Counted from the stretch's first letter, positions 19,220 to 28,322 are shown. The stretch is DNA of 39,208 nt from an uncultured Eggerthellaceae bacterium (GCA_910588945.1 CAJUSF010000010.1:1-39208), one strand, 5' to 3'. Program-made: numbers and translations. Notes: generated by a model not told the origin, from the letters alone.

Positions 19220-19556
19220 AGAGCAACACCTTTATCCTCACATCCGTCCAACCATCCCTCTCGATCGAATCGTCGAAGATCGCCTCCAATTCGAAACCTG
19301 CATCCATCATCCTTGAGAGAATCTCATTGCGATCGCACGAGATAAAACCAAGCCTGTTGCCGAGATTGTCCGCTATCTTTATTGCCCATTCGTCAAAGTA
19401 GTTATCTTTGTCGCGAATGAGCTGCAATCGATCCCCTCTCTCGATATTGGATACGATATCGTTAATACCCTCTATCCTTCCAGTACCTGCTATAGATGTG
19501 CCATCTATGATGCACACCCGCTTTTGAGCCGAGACTTTCTGCTCCACATCATGCAT
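19212..19556 (-). CDS. Stand-alone HIRAN-domain protein
   Basis: The 114-residue product is almost entirely a HIRAN domain: IAGTGRIEG at 22-30, then a GDRLQLIRDKDNYFDEWAIKI core at 41-61 and GNRLGFI at 66-72. HIRAN domains (first named in HIP116/HLTF and Rad5) bind 3' ends of single-stranded DNA or damaged DNA. The ATG at 19556 has an excellent AGGAGGG site 6 bases upstream; a TTG six codons earlier lies inside that site and is rejected. It is the first gene of the addBA–uvrC run, which supports a repair role. The Shine-Dalgarno lies inside an inverted repeat. Confidence 0.82.
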   Translation of the reverse strand: MHDVEQKVSAQKRVCIIDGTSIAGTGRIEGINDIVSNIERGDRLQLIRDKDNYFDEWAIKIADNLGNRLGFISCDRNEILSRMMDAGFELEAIFDDSIERDGWTDVRIKVLLYA

Positions 19557-19564
19557 ATAACACC

Positions 19565-19592
19565 CTCCTATCAAATTAACTTTTGATAAGAG
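19565..19592 (-). promoter_or_regulatory. Inverted repeat enclosing the HIRAN Shine-Dalgarno
   Basis: In the mRNA, CTCTTATCAAA (19592-19582) can pair with TTTGATAGGAG (19575-19565) at 10 of 11 positions around a 6-base loop. The second arm contains most of the AGGAGG of the HIRAN gene, so the stem would hide it. As DNA the same palindrome (TATCAAA-N6-TTTGATA core) could be a repressor operator. Either would set expression of the whole HIRAN–addBA–uvrC run. Confidence 0.5.
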
Positions 19593-19657
19593 GATAGAAC
19601 TGAGAGATATTTTATCTGCCCTAGATATGGGACATTAAAGCCACTTTTTCGACCCTG

Positions 19658-19693
19658 AAAAAAAATCCCGAGCAGCTCAATTCTGCTCGGGAT
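19658..19693 (-). terminator. Strong rho-independent terminator of prs
   Basis: On the minus strand an 11-base perfect stem (ATCCCGAGCAG / CTGCTCGGGAT; arms 19683-19693 and 19665-19675) with a 7-base loop runs into a pure T run (complement of 19658-19664). It lies 40 bases past the prs stop and insulates the HIRAN operon. Confidence 0.93.
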
Positions 19694-19732
19694 GGTCTGT
19701 CGACTCTGTTGAGAATATTGATAAACGTGCGA

Positions 19733-20704
19733 CTACAATGCGAAGTCAGGATCAAAAAGATCAGAGACACTGCCGTTGCTGTAAACGTTAGCGATGGCGC
19801 GTGCAAACAGAGGGGCGACACTGACGACTTTGATCTTGCCAGTCTGCTTCTCAAGCGGGACCGGAATGGTATCGCACACAACAACCTCTTCGACAGGAGC
19901 GTTTTCCAGTCTCTCGTAGGCCGGACCGGAAAACACAGGATGCGTACAGCAGATATACACCTTTTCGGCACCGTTGGCCTTCAATGTAGCCGCCGCTGCA
20001 ACGATAGTACCGCCGGTGTCGATCATGTCGTCGTTTATGATGCACACTTTGCCATCCACATCGCCGATCAAAGCGGTGATCTCAGCCTTGTTATGCCCTG
20101 GTCGGCCCTTATGCATGATCGCAAGATCGGCCTCCATCATATCGGATAGCTTTTTCGCTGCCTTGGCACGACCCACATCGGGCGAGACGACGCAAATCTT
20201 ATCTTTAGGGATGTTCTTCGACTTGAAGTAGTCAGCCAAAATGGGAAGAGCGGTAAGGTGATCAACCGGCATATCGAAAAAGCCTTGGATCTGCCCTTGG
20301 TGCAGGTCGATCGTCATAACACGGTTTATACCAGCTGTGGAGATGAGGTTCGCTACAAGCTTTGCCGTGATAGGCTCACGAGCGGCTGCCTTGCGGTCTT
20401 GACGCGCATAACCATAATGCGTGATGACAGCTGTGATCGTGCGAGCCGAGGCGCGTTTGGCAGCATCGGCCATGATCAAAAGCTCCATGAGGGCATCGTT
20501 GACATGCTCCCCGGCCACCGATTGGATCAAAAACACATCCGCACCGCGCACGCTCTCAAGATAGCGCGCATAGATTTCACCGTTCGAGAATTTCTCTAGC
20601 TTAACGCTTCCAAGATCAACACCAAGCTGATCGGCAATCTTGTCGGCAAGCTCCGGACTTACCGATCCCGAAAAGATCGCCATGGATTTCTGCATCTCGG
20701 TCAT
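19733..20704 (-). CDS. prs: Ribose-phosphate pyrophosphokinase
   Basis: Makes PRPP from ribose 5-phosphate and ATP for nucleotide, histidine and tryptophan synthesis. The 323-residue cytosolic enzyme shows SGSVSPELADKIA at the N-terminus, the ATP/Mg region MTIDLHQGQIQGFF, the flexible-loop region SPDVGRAKAAKKL, and the PRPP-binding loop NDDMIDTGGT. It lies 108 bases after glmU, the usual glmU–prs neighbour pair, and is closed by a strong terminator. Confidence 0.96.
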   Translation of the reverse strand: MTEMQKSMAIFSGSVSPELADKIADQLGVDLGSVKLEKFSNGEIYARYLESVRGADVFLIQSVAGEHVNDALMELLIMADAAKRASARTITAVITHYGYARQDRKAAAREPITAKLVANLISTAGINRVMTIDLHQGQIQGFFDMPVDHLTALPILADYFKSKNIPKDKICVVSPDVGRAKAAKKLSDMMEADLAIMHKGRPGHNKAEITALIGDVDGKVCIINDDMIDTGGTIVAAAATLKANGAEKVYICCTHPVFSGPAYERLENAPVEEVVVCDTIPVPLEKQTGKIKVVSVAPLFARAIANVYSNGSVSDLFDPDFAL

Positions 20705-20812
20705 GCTCTTCTACCTCCAGGTCGCGCATCGATCAAACCGTCATTTATATTCCAGATGTTATCCAATATGGTAAATACTACCGCAAGTTGCAAGCTCGGC
20801 GATCACAAAGGA

Positions 20813-22204
20813 TCAGGACTTGTGCTTGTCCACCCAACCGTCATAAAGCTTCTCCCTTGAGCGAGCTACCGCCAAGGCACCGTCCGGCACATCTTTGGTG
20901 ATAACCGAACCGGCGCCGACAACGACATTATCACCGATATTCACAGGGGCAACCATCATCGTGTCCGACCCGATAAATGTATCATCGCCGATGACTGTTT
21001 TATGCTTGTTGTGCCCGTCGTAGTTGCATGTGATCGAACCCGCACCGATGTTCACGCCTTGACCCATTGTCGTGTCTCCAATATATGAAAGGTGCGGAAC
21101 CTTCGAGCCTTTGCCGATGGTGGATTTTTTGATCTCGACGTGCGTTCCGGCTTTAGCGCCCTCGCAAAGATGCGCCTCTGGGCGAAGATAAGCTCTTGGC
21201 CCGGTGCTCGCCCCGTCATCAACACGGGCCTCTATCGCAACCGTCTCATCTATTGTGCATCCACATCCTATAAAGGTATCGGTAAGCCTAGTATTAGGAC
21301 CAACGATAGAATCCTCACCGATCGAAGTGTTGCCGAACAGCCAAACATTAGGCATCAGGACCACATCGCGGTCGATCTTCACGTCAGGGCCGATCCACAC
21401 GAGCTCCGGCGCCATCATGGTGACCCCTTCACCCATAAAGCGCCTGTTTATCCTAGTCTGCATTACGGATGTAGCCTCTGCGAGCTGATATCTGGAATTG
21501 ATTCCGAGGCACTCCGTTGGATCTTCAGCCTCATAGGCAACACATATCTTGCCCTCGGACTTCATTATCTCAAGAGCATCGGTCACATAGAGCTCCCCTT
21601 GAGCGTTGTTTGGCTCAATCTTAGCAAGTGCGCTTCTCAGATCATCCGCATCGAAGCAATAGATGCCTGAATTGCATTCGCATACACGCGCCTCGGCCTC
21701 ACTCGCATCTTTCTGCTCAACGATGCGCAGAACCTCGCCCGTGGCTGTCTCTGTCTCAAACGTATCCTCTCGGATGATGCGCCCATAACCGAATGGATCA
21801 TCTAGGCGCATGGTCAATACCACACAGGATGCATTCTTCTCATTCCTTATATCGAGAAGCTTTCTAATGGTGTCAGGGCTGATGAGAGGCGTGTCTCCAT
21901 ACAGCACGACAACGCTTCCGTGAAGATCGGCAAGCTGCGGTGCTTCCATGGCGCAAGAGACCGCATCGGCTGTGCCAAGCATCTCCTTTTGATGCGCGAT
22001 TGCCGACCTGTCCGAAACAGCCTCGATGACCTGATCGCTTCGATGTCCAACTACTGTAACCAGATCCTCTATTCCAGCAGATCGTGCGGCATCCACAACC
22101 CAATCGATAAGCTTCTTGCCCAATATTTCATGAACAACCTTGGAGTTCTTAGACTTCATTCGGGTACCTGCACCCGCTGCTAGGATTATGGCTGCTTCAC
22201 TCAT
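20813..22204 (-). CDS. glmU: Bifunctional GlmU (uridyltransferase/acetyltransferase)
   Basis: Acetylates glucosamine 1-phosphate and then makes UDP-GlcNAc, the precursor of peptidoglycan. The 463-residue product has the N-terminal nucleotidyltransferase signature LAAGAGTRMKSKNSKV (8-23) and UTP-site segments, then a C-terminal left-handed beta-helix of hexapeptide repeats ending in IGAGSITCNYDG and the acetyl-CoA region. The ATG at 22204 begins MSEAAIILAAG. It is upstream of prs, with the nhaA gene 164 bases before it. Confidence 0.96.
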   Translation of the reverse strand: MSEAAIILAAGAGTRMKSKNSKVVHEILGKKLIDWVVDAARSAGIEDLVTVVGHRSDQVIEAVSDRSAIAHQKEMLGTADAVSCAMEAPQLADLHGSVVVLYGDTPLISPDTIRKLLDIRNEKNASCVVLTMRLDDPFGYGRIIREDTFETETATGEVLRIVEQKDASEAEARVCECNSGIYCFDADDLRSALAKIEPNNAQGELYVTDALEIMKSEGKICVAYEAEDPTECLGINSRYQLAEATSVMQTRINRRFMGEGVTMMAPELVWIGPDVKIDRDVVLMPNVWLFGNTSIGEDSIVGPNTRLTDTFIGCGCTIDETVAIEARVDDGASTGPRAYLRPEAHLCEGAKAGTHVEIKKSTIGKGSKVPHLSYIGDTTMGQGVNIGAGSITCNYDGHNKHKTVIGDDTFIGSDTMMVAPVNIGDNVVVGAGSVITKDVPDGALAVARSREKLYDGWVDKHKS

Positions 22205-22368
22205 TTATGCGTCCTTTTTCTTGATGTTTCGTAGCACGATTCATTTTATTCCATAATGCGAAGGCATGCGCATGTCATCTCAAGATGAATGCCGAAAGCA
22301 AAGCTTCAAGATCGAAGCGCGTTGGCAAAACCGAGGCCATCACGATGTATACCAAGCACGCTAAAGGA

Positions 22369-24033
22369 TCAGTCTTCCTTTTTTATCGTGATCTCATGCA
22401 TTCCATCCACATCGTTTCGCTCATCGTCGATCTGCCTTGCGATCTCCTCATCGGCAAGCTCGGCCACGATCGCATCGGTGCGCTCGGCAGCCTCAGTATC
22501 TTGATACGACATATTGCTATGCTTTTTGGTAACGACATATTGAACGCCTTGCTTTTTGGTGGCGCTCGCCTGAATGAACAGGAAGATAAAGCCGATCACG
22601 CCTGCAAAAAGCGATGCAAGTAAGATGGCAAGCTTCGCTTCTGCAACCATGATCTCTTCCGCATAAGCCAGATTGGCAACAAATATCGCCATGGTAAAGC
22701 CAACGCCGCCGAGAATGGAAGCGCCGAGCATATGTATCCAGTTAACGTTTTCGGGAAGCTTTGCAATCTTTAGTTTCACAGTAAGGAAGCTAAACACCAT
22801 GATCCCGATGGGCTTGCCGAGAAGAAGGCCGAAGAACACACCGTGGATAACGGGAGATGAGAGCATGTCAACTATATTGTCTCCTACAAAGGACACGTCT
22901 GCGTTCGTAAGAGCAAAAAGCGGCAGGATCAGAAAGTACACCCAAGGATAGAGCTTGTGCTCAAGCCTTGTAGCAGGTGGCACCGCCTGTCTTGAAACGT
23001 TAGTAAGGCTTGTCACCGTAGTTATATATTTCTTCTGCGCGATGAGCGGGGTTGACTGATCGTAGAAAGTATCTGCAAGCTTCACTCTGTCATCTGACCA
23101 TTTCAAGAAATTCTCGAGATTCACCCGCGAGCCTGATGGGATGGCAAATGCAAGCAGCACGCCAGCGATCGTGGCATGGATGCCCGACATATGCACGCAC
23201 ACCCAAAGCACACAGCCTAGAGCGATATAAGGAATAAGCGAATACACATGCATCCTATTGATGACCATCAGGATAGCGAACACTACCACAGCGGCGAACA
23301 GCCACGCAAAATCCGGACTCTCACCGTAGAACACGGCGATCACAATGATGGCGATGATATCATCTGCAACAGCAAGCGTGGAGAGGAACACGCGCAGACC
23401 GTTTGGGACCCGTGTTCCGAGAAGCGCCAAGATACCAAGAGCAAAAGCGATATCGGTGGCGGTCGGAACGCCCCAGCCGTGAATAGATGCGGGATGAGAT
23501 GCGTTGAAGATCAGATATATCGCGATCGGAGCCAATACACCGCCGACGGCACCGAGGATCGGCAGCGCCGCCTGACGGATGTTCGTCAACTCACCGACCG
23601 TCATCTCGTATTTGATCTCTAACCCCACGAGAAGGAAGAAGATTGCCATGAAGATGTCGTTTATGATGTGTGCGAGCGACATCTCAATATGCTGATCACC
23701 GAAACCCACCACGATATCGGTGTGCCAAAAGTCAATGAACGCCTGATAGGCACCGGAGTTAGCCACAATCAGAGCAACAATGGCTGCTACGAGCATAACT
23801 CCTGCAGCCTTTGTGGATGAATGGGTGAAGCTGATGATCTTACGAATGCGCCTGTTGTAGCTTTGAACCTCATCGATGAAAATACCGTGCGGATCAGGGT
23901 TTTCCGGTGTGGGTTGAATCAGCTTAGGAACATCGCCATCATTCATTCCAAGATGGACGCGCTCATCACCAAGCTTGTCATCGACCTTCTCTTTTGCGTG
24001 CTTATGGGAACCATCATTTGACACTACGCTCAC
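22369..24033 (-). CDS. nhaA: Na+/H+ antiporter NhaA with long cytoplasmic tails
   Basis: Exchanges sodium for protons across the cytoplasmic membrane. The core (about residues 70-485) is hydrophobic with the hallmark TATDIAFALGI (ion-site Asp) and VADDI (paired Asp) and the KPIGI segment. At 554 residues it exceeds the usual 390-440 because of a charged N-terminal tail of about 65 residues and a charged C-terminal tail of about 60. The start is GTG (24031-24033) with a poor ribosome site; an internal ATG near codon 29 is possible. It is divergent from hpf with 161 bases between. Confidence 0.93.
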   Translation of the reverse strand: MSVVSNDGSHKHAKEKVDDKLGDERVHLGMNDGDVPKLIQPTPENPDPHGIFIDEVQSYNRRIRKIISFTHSSTKAAGVMLVAAIVALIVANSGAYQAFIDFWHTDIVVGFGDQHIEMSLAHIINDIFMAIFFLLVGLEIKYEMTVGELTNIRQAALPILGAVGGVLAPIAIYLIFNASHPASIHGWGVPTATDIAFALGILALLGTRVPNGLRVFLSTLAVADDIIAIIVIAVFYGESPDFAWLFAAVVVFAILMVINRMHVYSLIPYIALGCVLWVCVHMSGIHATIAGVLLAFAIPSGSRVNLENFLKWSDDRVKLADTFYDQSTPLIAQKKYITTVTSLTNVSRQAVPPATRLEHKLYPWVYFLILPLFALTNADVSFVGDNIVDMLSSPVIHGVFFGLLLGKPIGIMVFSFLTVKLKIAKLPENVNWIHMLGASILGGVGFTMAIFVANLAYAEEIMVAEAKLAILLASLFAGVIGFIFLFIQASATKKQGVQYVVTKKHSNMSYQDTEAAERTDAIVAELADEEIARQIDDERNDVDGMHEITIKKED

Positions 24034-24194
24034 CTATACACTTCATAGAACCGAATCATTTGATAATCTATCGCTTAAACCTTAGCAGAAAACCCAACGT
24101 TTCGTTACCGTTACTAAACTTATACGCACTTAAGGCTCCATTTGCGGTAATCTAATTTGTGTATTATCCACCAATAGAAATAGAGGTGATTTGA
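24034..24194. promoter_or_regulatory. Divergent promoter region for nhaA and hpf
   Basis: 161 bases separate two divergent genes. For hpf a TATTAT at 24160-24165 has a poor -35 (CATTTG, 17 bases upstream), and a GAGGTGAT site precedes the ATG. The nhaA side is AT-rich with no clear match. Boundaries of either promoter are not resolvable by eye. Confidence 0.35.
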
Positions 24195-24779
24195 ATGGAT
24201 GTCACCGTATCCGGACGCAAGATGCCTATCAGCGATTCCCTTCGCGATTACGCCCAAAGCAAGATCGGAGGAGCCGTAGAGCAGCTGGATGTTGATGCTA
24301 TCGCTTGCGAGATCGTCCTTTATAGGGAAAAGAATCCCGCCAATCCCCTTCCAGCAATCTGTGAGGTCACGGTGATCATGAAAGGCCACGTGGCGCGCGT
24401 TGAAGAAAGCGAAGAGGATATGTTTGCCGCTATTGATGTCGCTGCGGCTAAGATCGCCCGTCAGCTACGCAAGTTCAAGACACGCATCAAAGACAAGCGC
24501 AAGAAGAAGACCGAGCAGGACATCAAGTTCGAGCGCGAGGACGCGCATCCTGCGACCGAGCTCGATCTGGACAAACTCATGGATGAACTTAGCGACAACG
24601 AGATCGTTCGTCGCAAGAAAGTGAAGTACACCCCGCTCACAGAGGAAGAAGCTATGGTGCAGATGGACCTTCTTGGCCACGACTTCTTCGTATACACAGA
24701 TCGCGATTCAAATGATGTTAGCATCCTCTACAGAAGAAGCGACGGATCCTATGGCCTGCTCACTCCATTGGAGGATTAA
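24195..24779 (+). CDS. hpf: Long-form ribosome hibernation promoting factor
   Basis: Binds the 30S decoding region and dimerises ribosomes to 100S in stationary phase. The 194-residue product has the RaiA/HPF N-terminal domain (1-100, starting MDVTVSGRKMPISDSL), a lysine-rich linker, and the C-terminal dimerisation domain (from about 138: RRKKVKYTPLTEEEAMVQMDLLGH region with FFVYTD), which marks the long form. It is the only clear plus-strand chromosomal gene here, and its stop is two bases from the folC stop. Confidence 0.95.
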   Translation: MDVTVSGRKMPISDSLRDYAQSKIGGAVEQLDVDAIACEIVLYREKNPANPLPAICEVTVIMKGHVARVEESEEDMFAAIDVAAAKIARQLRKFKTRIKDKRKKKTEQDIKFEREDAHPATELDLDKLMDELSDNEIVRRKKVKYTPLTEEEAMVQMDLLGHDFFVYTDRDSNDVSILYRRSDGSYGLLTPLED

Positions 24780-24781
24780 GC

Positions 24782-26125
24782 TCAGAGCGCAGATCTGATC
24801 TCAGAGATCGAATATAAGGTCCCGAAGGCCACGATAATGCCTTCGGGGCCTTCTTCTTTGAGCGCAGTCTTCATCGCTTGCTCAGCGCTGTCGCAGGCAA
24901 CTATCTTTGTAGAATCCTCGTCGCATCTGCACTGATGCCCAGCTTGAAAGGACTTGCCGCGATCAAGAATGTCTCGGATACAACTTGCCAGATCAGATGC
25001 CGATAAAGCCCTTGGGTTCGGCGGCGTATAGGTGTAAAACGAGGAAGCTAAATCAGCTACAGGCATGATGATCTGCTCGTAATCCTTATCGGCAAGAACA
25101 CCGACCACAAAAGCGATCCTAGCGTCCGAATCATGACCAATAGCGCTTGAAAGATCCGCCAAAGAACGAGCAAGCATATTGGCGCCATAAGGATTGTGCG
25201 CACCGTCTATAACGACAAGAGGTCGCATATGAGCAATTTCGAATCTGGCAGGCCATCTTGCATCGCGGATGCCCTCATATATCGCACGCTCATCGATCCG
25301 ATAACTTTGCGATATCGCGCGGGCAGAGACTATGGCGCATGCGGCATTCATCATCTGATAGCTTCCGAGCAACGCTGTTTCATAGTCCATATCGCGAAAT
25401 AAGAATCTGCGGATACCTTTATCCATATCAAGGCCAGCATCGACAGTCTCATCCATGTCAAAGGTAGCCAGCGTACATCCCATCTCCGCACATTTTCTCA
25501 CGATGACATCCATCGCCTCTGGAACCTGAACACAAGAGACGACAGGGACACCGCTTTTTATGATTCCCGCTTTTTCAGCTGCGATCTTTTCAATCGTATC
25601 GCCCAAAATGGACGTATGATCTAGGCCGATGCGGCTGATAACGCAAAGATCAGGCTCGATCACATTCGTCGAGTCGAGTCTTCCGCCGAGCCCCACCTCC
25701 ATGACGACCACGTCGCAGGCGGCTGCCTTGAAATGAAGAAGCGCGACCGCGCACATCAGCTCGAATTCGGTCGGATGCTCGCCAAGCTCTCGCTCGACAA
25801 TACACGCTGCCGCTTTCACCTCTAATGTAGCCCGACTTAGCTCCTCAAGTGATATATCCACCCCGTTCACGCGAATACGCTCCTCAAAGCGCTCGATATA
25901 TGGACTGGTGAACAGACCGCATCTATATCCTGCATGCTCAAGGATGCTCGAGATGTAGGCACACGTGGAGCCTTTGCCATTCGTTCCAGCCACATGGATG
26001 AACCTGAGATCCCGCTCAGGATGCCCGAGCTTATCAACCAAAAGAGCGATGCGCTCAAGACCTAAGCTCGAATGGCTCCATCTAGGCTCGTTAATATATG
26101 CTATCGGATCAAAACCATCCGCCAT
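24782..26125 (-). CDS. folC: Bifunctional folylpolyglutamate synthase/dihydrofolate synthase family
   Basis: A Mur-ligase-like enzyme that joins glutamate to folates (and in many bacteria also makes dihydrofolate). The 447-residue product has the P-loop AGTNGKGST (about 45-53), GLFTSPYIERFEER, the Mg-site MEVGLGGRLDSTN, ISRIGLDHTSILG and C-terminal VIDGAHNPYGA. It lies 6 bases after udg. No other folate genes are here, so whether it has both activities is open. Its 3' end is shared with a possible hpf terminator. Confidence 0.92.
   Translation of the reverse strand: MADGFDPIAYINEPRWSHSSLGLERIALLVDKLGHPERDLRFIHVAGTNGKGSTCAYISSILEHAGYRCGLFTSPYIERFEERIRVNGVDISLEELSRATLEVKAAACIVERELGEHPTEFELMCAVALLHFKAAACDVVVMEVGLGGRLDSTNVIEPDLCVISRIGLDHTSILGDTIEKIAAEKAGIIKSGVPVVSCVQVPEAMDVIVRKCAEMGCTLATFDMDETVDAGLDMDKGIRRFLFRDMDYETALLGSYQMMNAACAIVSARAISQSYRIDERAIYEGIRDARWPARFEIAHMRPLVVIDGAHNPYGANMLARSLADLSSAIGHDSDARIAFVVGVLADKDYEQIIMPVADLASSFYTYTPPNPRALSASDLASCIRDILDRGKSFQAGHQCRCDEDSTKIVACDSAEQAMKTALKEEGPEGIIVAFGTLYSISEIRSAL
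24821..24859 (+). terminator. Possible hpf terminator inside the folC 3' end
   Basis: CCCGAAGGC / GCCTTCGGG (24821-24829 and 24839-24847) with a 9-base loop is followed by GCCTTCTTCTTTG, moderately T-rich on the plus strand. It is placed 42 bases past the hpf stop but within folC codons for the conserved GPEG segment, so the stem may partly reflect coding constraint. Confidence 0.4.
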
Positions 26126-26131
26126 GATGCT

Positions 26132-26716
26132 TTAACCCGAACTCTCCGCGGATCCCTCGCCCTTCAAAAGCTCACCAAGCCTCGCGAAATCCTGCTCTAA
26201 AGCATCGCGCTTCGTACGGTCATATATAGCGGCGGCCGGATGAAAGACCGGATACACCCTGAAACGCCCCGCCTGTTTCAACTGCCCGTGCAATCGCGTT
26301 ATTCCCACTTCGGTCTTAAGGATGAACTTAGTAGCGAAATTGCCGAGCGTGACGATGTATTCAGGATCGACCGCACGCGTTTGCTCGCGCAAGTATGGCG
26401 CACACATCTCGATCTCTTCAACCTTGGGATCTCTGTTACCCGGAGGCCTGCACTTGAGCACATTCGCGATATAAACCTCTTCACGTTTGATACCAGCGAT
26501 CGACAATAGCTCATCGAGGTACTTACCCGCTGCGCCCACAAACGGTCTGCCTTGCAGATCCTCATTTTTACCGGGAGCTTCCCCGATTATCAAAATGCGG
26601 GCATTCGGATCCCCGTCGCCGACAACCACATTGGTGCGGCCTTCGCATAGCGGACACTTATTGCAAACAGATATCTCATCGGCAATCGCTTGTATCTTAT
26701 CCGGAGATCCATCCAT
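26132..26716 (-). CDS. Family 4 uracil-DNA glycosylase with Fe-S cluster
   Basis: Removes uracil from DNA as the first step of base excision repair. The 194-residue product shows motif A GEAPGKNEDLQGRPFVG with AAGKYLDELL, motif B HPAAAIYDRTK, and four cysteines of the family 4 iron-sulfur site: two near the N-terminus (CNKCPLC) and two in KCRPPGNRDPKVEEIEMC. The ATG at 26716 is used because GGAGGT precedes it; the longer frame reaches into alr. It sits between alr and folC and is probably co-transcribed. Confidence 0.93.
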   Translation of the reverse strand: MDGSPDKIQAIADEISVCNKCPLCEGRTNVVVGDGDPNARILIIGEAPGKNEDLQGRPFVGAAGKYLDELLSIAGIKREEVYIANVLKCRPPGNRDPKVEEIEMCAPYLREQTRAVDPEYIVTLGNFATKFILKTEVGITRLHGQLKQAGRFRVYPVFHPAAAIYDRTKRDALEQDFARLGELLKGEGSAESSG

Positions 26717-26738
26717 CTGAATACCTCCAAACGACCCG

Positions 26739-28244
26739 CTACTTATAGATGCGCGCAAGACGCGAGCAGCCGAATCCGACCGCAATCTCGTGGGGCACCG
26801 TATAAAGCGTATCGGCCATCTCCTCGATAGAAACTACCGCATTGCCATCAGCGCCGACTATCATGACCTCGTCCCCGACCTGCGGGTCGTATTTTCCAGA
26901 ACCCCCAGTAGAGCGACGCGAACGCTGATCGACCTCGAACATCGAATAATCCATGCATATCGTGCCGACCTGCGGGAATTGCGTCCCGTTCATTATAAAA
27001 TCGGTACGCCCCGAAAGCCCACGACGGAGCCCATCGGCATAACCGATAGGAACCGTGCAGATCTTAGCGAAGCCACCACTTCTATGAAGAAGACCGTAAC
27101 TGACGCCCTCACCCACAGGAACGCTTTTGACCTGCGTTATCTTTGCATGAACGCTCATCGCCGGAACAAGGTCGATAAGACCGTAAGTCTCAGGACACGG
27201 ATAAAAGCCATAAAGCGACATCCCTAAACGCACCATATCGTAGTGCGTCTCTGGATACCTGATGATGGCAGCAGAGTTGGCCGCATGTATGATCCCCGGA
27301 TCAATTCCCACATCACGCATCTTATCCAAAGCTTCATTGAAATGATTCTGCTGGATACGAAATTCCATCGCCTCGGATGTATCGGCTGTAGCGAAATGAG
27401 TGTAGGTACCGATAAGATCAAGTGCACGATGAAACGATATGCGCTTCAGAAAATCAACCACTTCATCAAAACGCACACCGATACGGTTCATTCCCGTGTT
27501 CACCTTCAAATGATACGGCGCACGCAAACCAACAGAGTCAGCAGCCTCACCGTATTGAACTGCGAACTCCACAGTAAAGATGCTCGGCATGATGTTATAA
27601 GCAAGCAACAGCGGAATCGATGCGCAAGGCGGCTCAGAGAATATCAATATCGGCGCGCCTATTCCCGCCTTACGAAGCTCTATGCCCTCATCAACGCTCG
27701 CAACGCCGAGGTAATCAGCACCTGACCGCAAAACCGTCTTCGCCACCTGAACAGCGCCATGTCCATATGCGTCGGCTTTGACCACTGCTAAAACCTTGCA
27801 GTTCGGATGCAGCATCGCTTTAGTGGATAGCATATTCTGGTGGATCGCATTCAGATCGATCTCTACCCAAGCATGTCGTCTGTCCATCTGCTTTATATCG
27901 TTGAGACGCTCGTCACTAAAAGCTATACCATTCACTGGGGCAAGATCGCTCCTATGCGAAAGATAGCTTCGCATATCGCTTGGAAAGAATGCGCCTTTTC
28001 CTCTGAATGAACTGGCAGCTTGCGCATTTGGATTGTTCGAAGAGAATAAATGCTGATCTTTCTCTATGACTTTTCTGTCCGCCTGCCAAGCAGCAAACGC
28101 TGAATCGTTCGGCACCTGCATGCTGCCGTGATCGGTCTGGATATCGGAGCGAGCCTTGGATTTCCTCAAGGCTTCGGCGGCAGATTCGAATCCGGGTTTC
28201 TTCTTCGAGAAACCAGTGAATCCGTTGGGCAGTTCTTTATCCAT
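26739..28244 (-). CDS. alr: Alanine racemase with a long N-terminal extension
   Basis: Makes D-alanine for peptidoglycan using PLP. The catalytic part begins near residue 120 (MDRRHAWVEIDLNAI) and shows the PLP lysine in AVVKADAYGHG (Lys156), the PLP-phosphate region, the second catalytic tyrosine in GEGVSYG, and VGTICMDYSM. The 119 residues before it are polar with no similarity I recognise, making 501 residues against about 375 usual. The internal ATG at the core lacks a ribosome site, while the distal ATG (28244) has AAGGAAG 12 bases upstream, so the long form is preferred. Confidence 0.9.
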   Translation of the reverse strand: MDKELPNGFTGFSKKKPGFESAAEALRKSKARSDIQTDHGSMQVPNDSAFAAWQADRKVIEKDQHLFSSNNPNAQAASSFRGKGAFFPSDMRSYLSHRSDLAPVNGIAFSDERLNDIKQMDRRHAWVEIDLNAIHQNMLSTKAMLHPNCKVLAVVKADAYGHGAVQVAKTVLRSGADYLGVASVDEGIELRKAGIGAPILIFSEPPCASIPLLLAYNIMPSIFTVEFAVQYGEAADSVGLRAPYHLKVNTGMNRIGVRFDEVVDFLKRISFHRALDLIGTYTHFATADTSEAMEFRIQQNHFNEALDKMRDVGIDPGIIHAANSAAIIRYPETHYDMVRLGMSLYGFYPCPETYGLIDLVPAMSVHAKITQVKSVPVGEGVSYGLLHRSGGFAKICTVPIGYADGLRRGLSGRTDFIMNGTQFPQVGTICMDYSMFEVDQRSRRSTGGSGKYDPQVGDEVMIVGADGNAVVSIEEMADTLYTVPHEIAVGFGCSRLARIYK

Positions 28245-28322
28245 TATAAGATCGCGCTTCCTTCTCGATTCGATCGATAGGTTTGGTTGTTGTACAGAAC
28301 ATCATAGCGGAAAGAGCGCACG

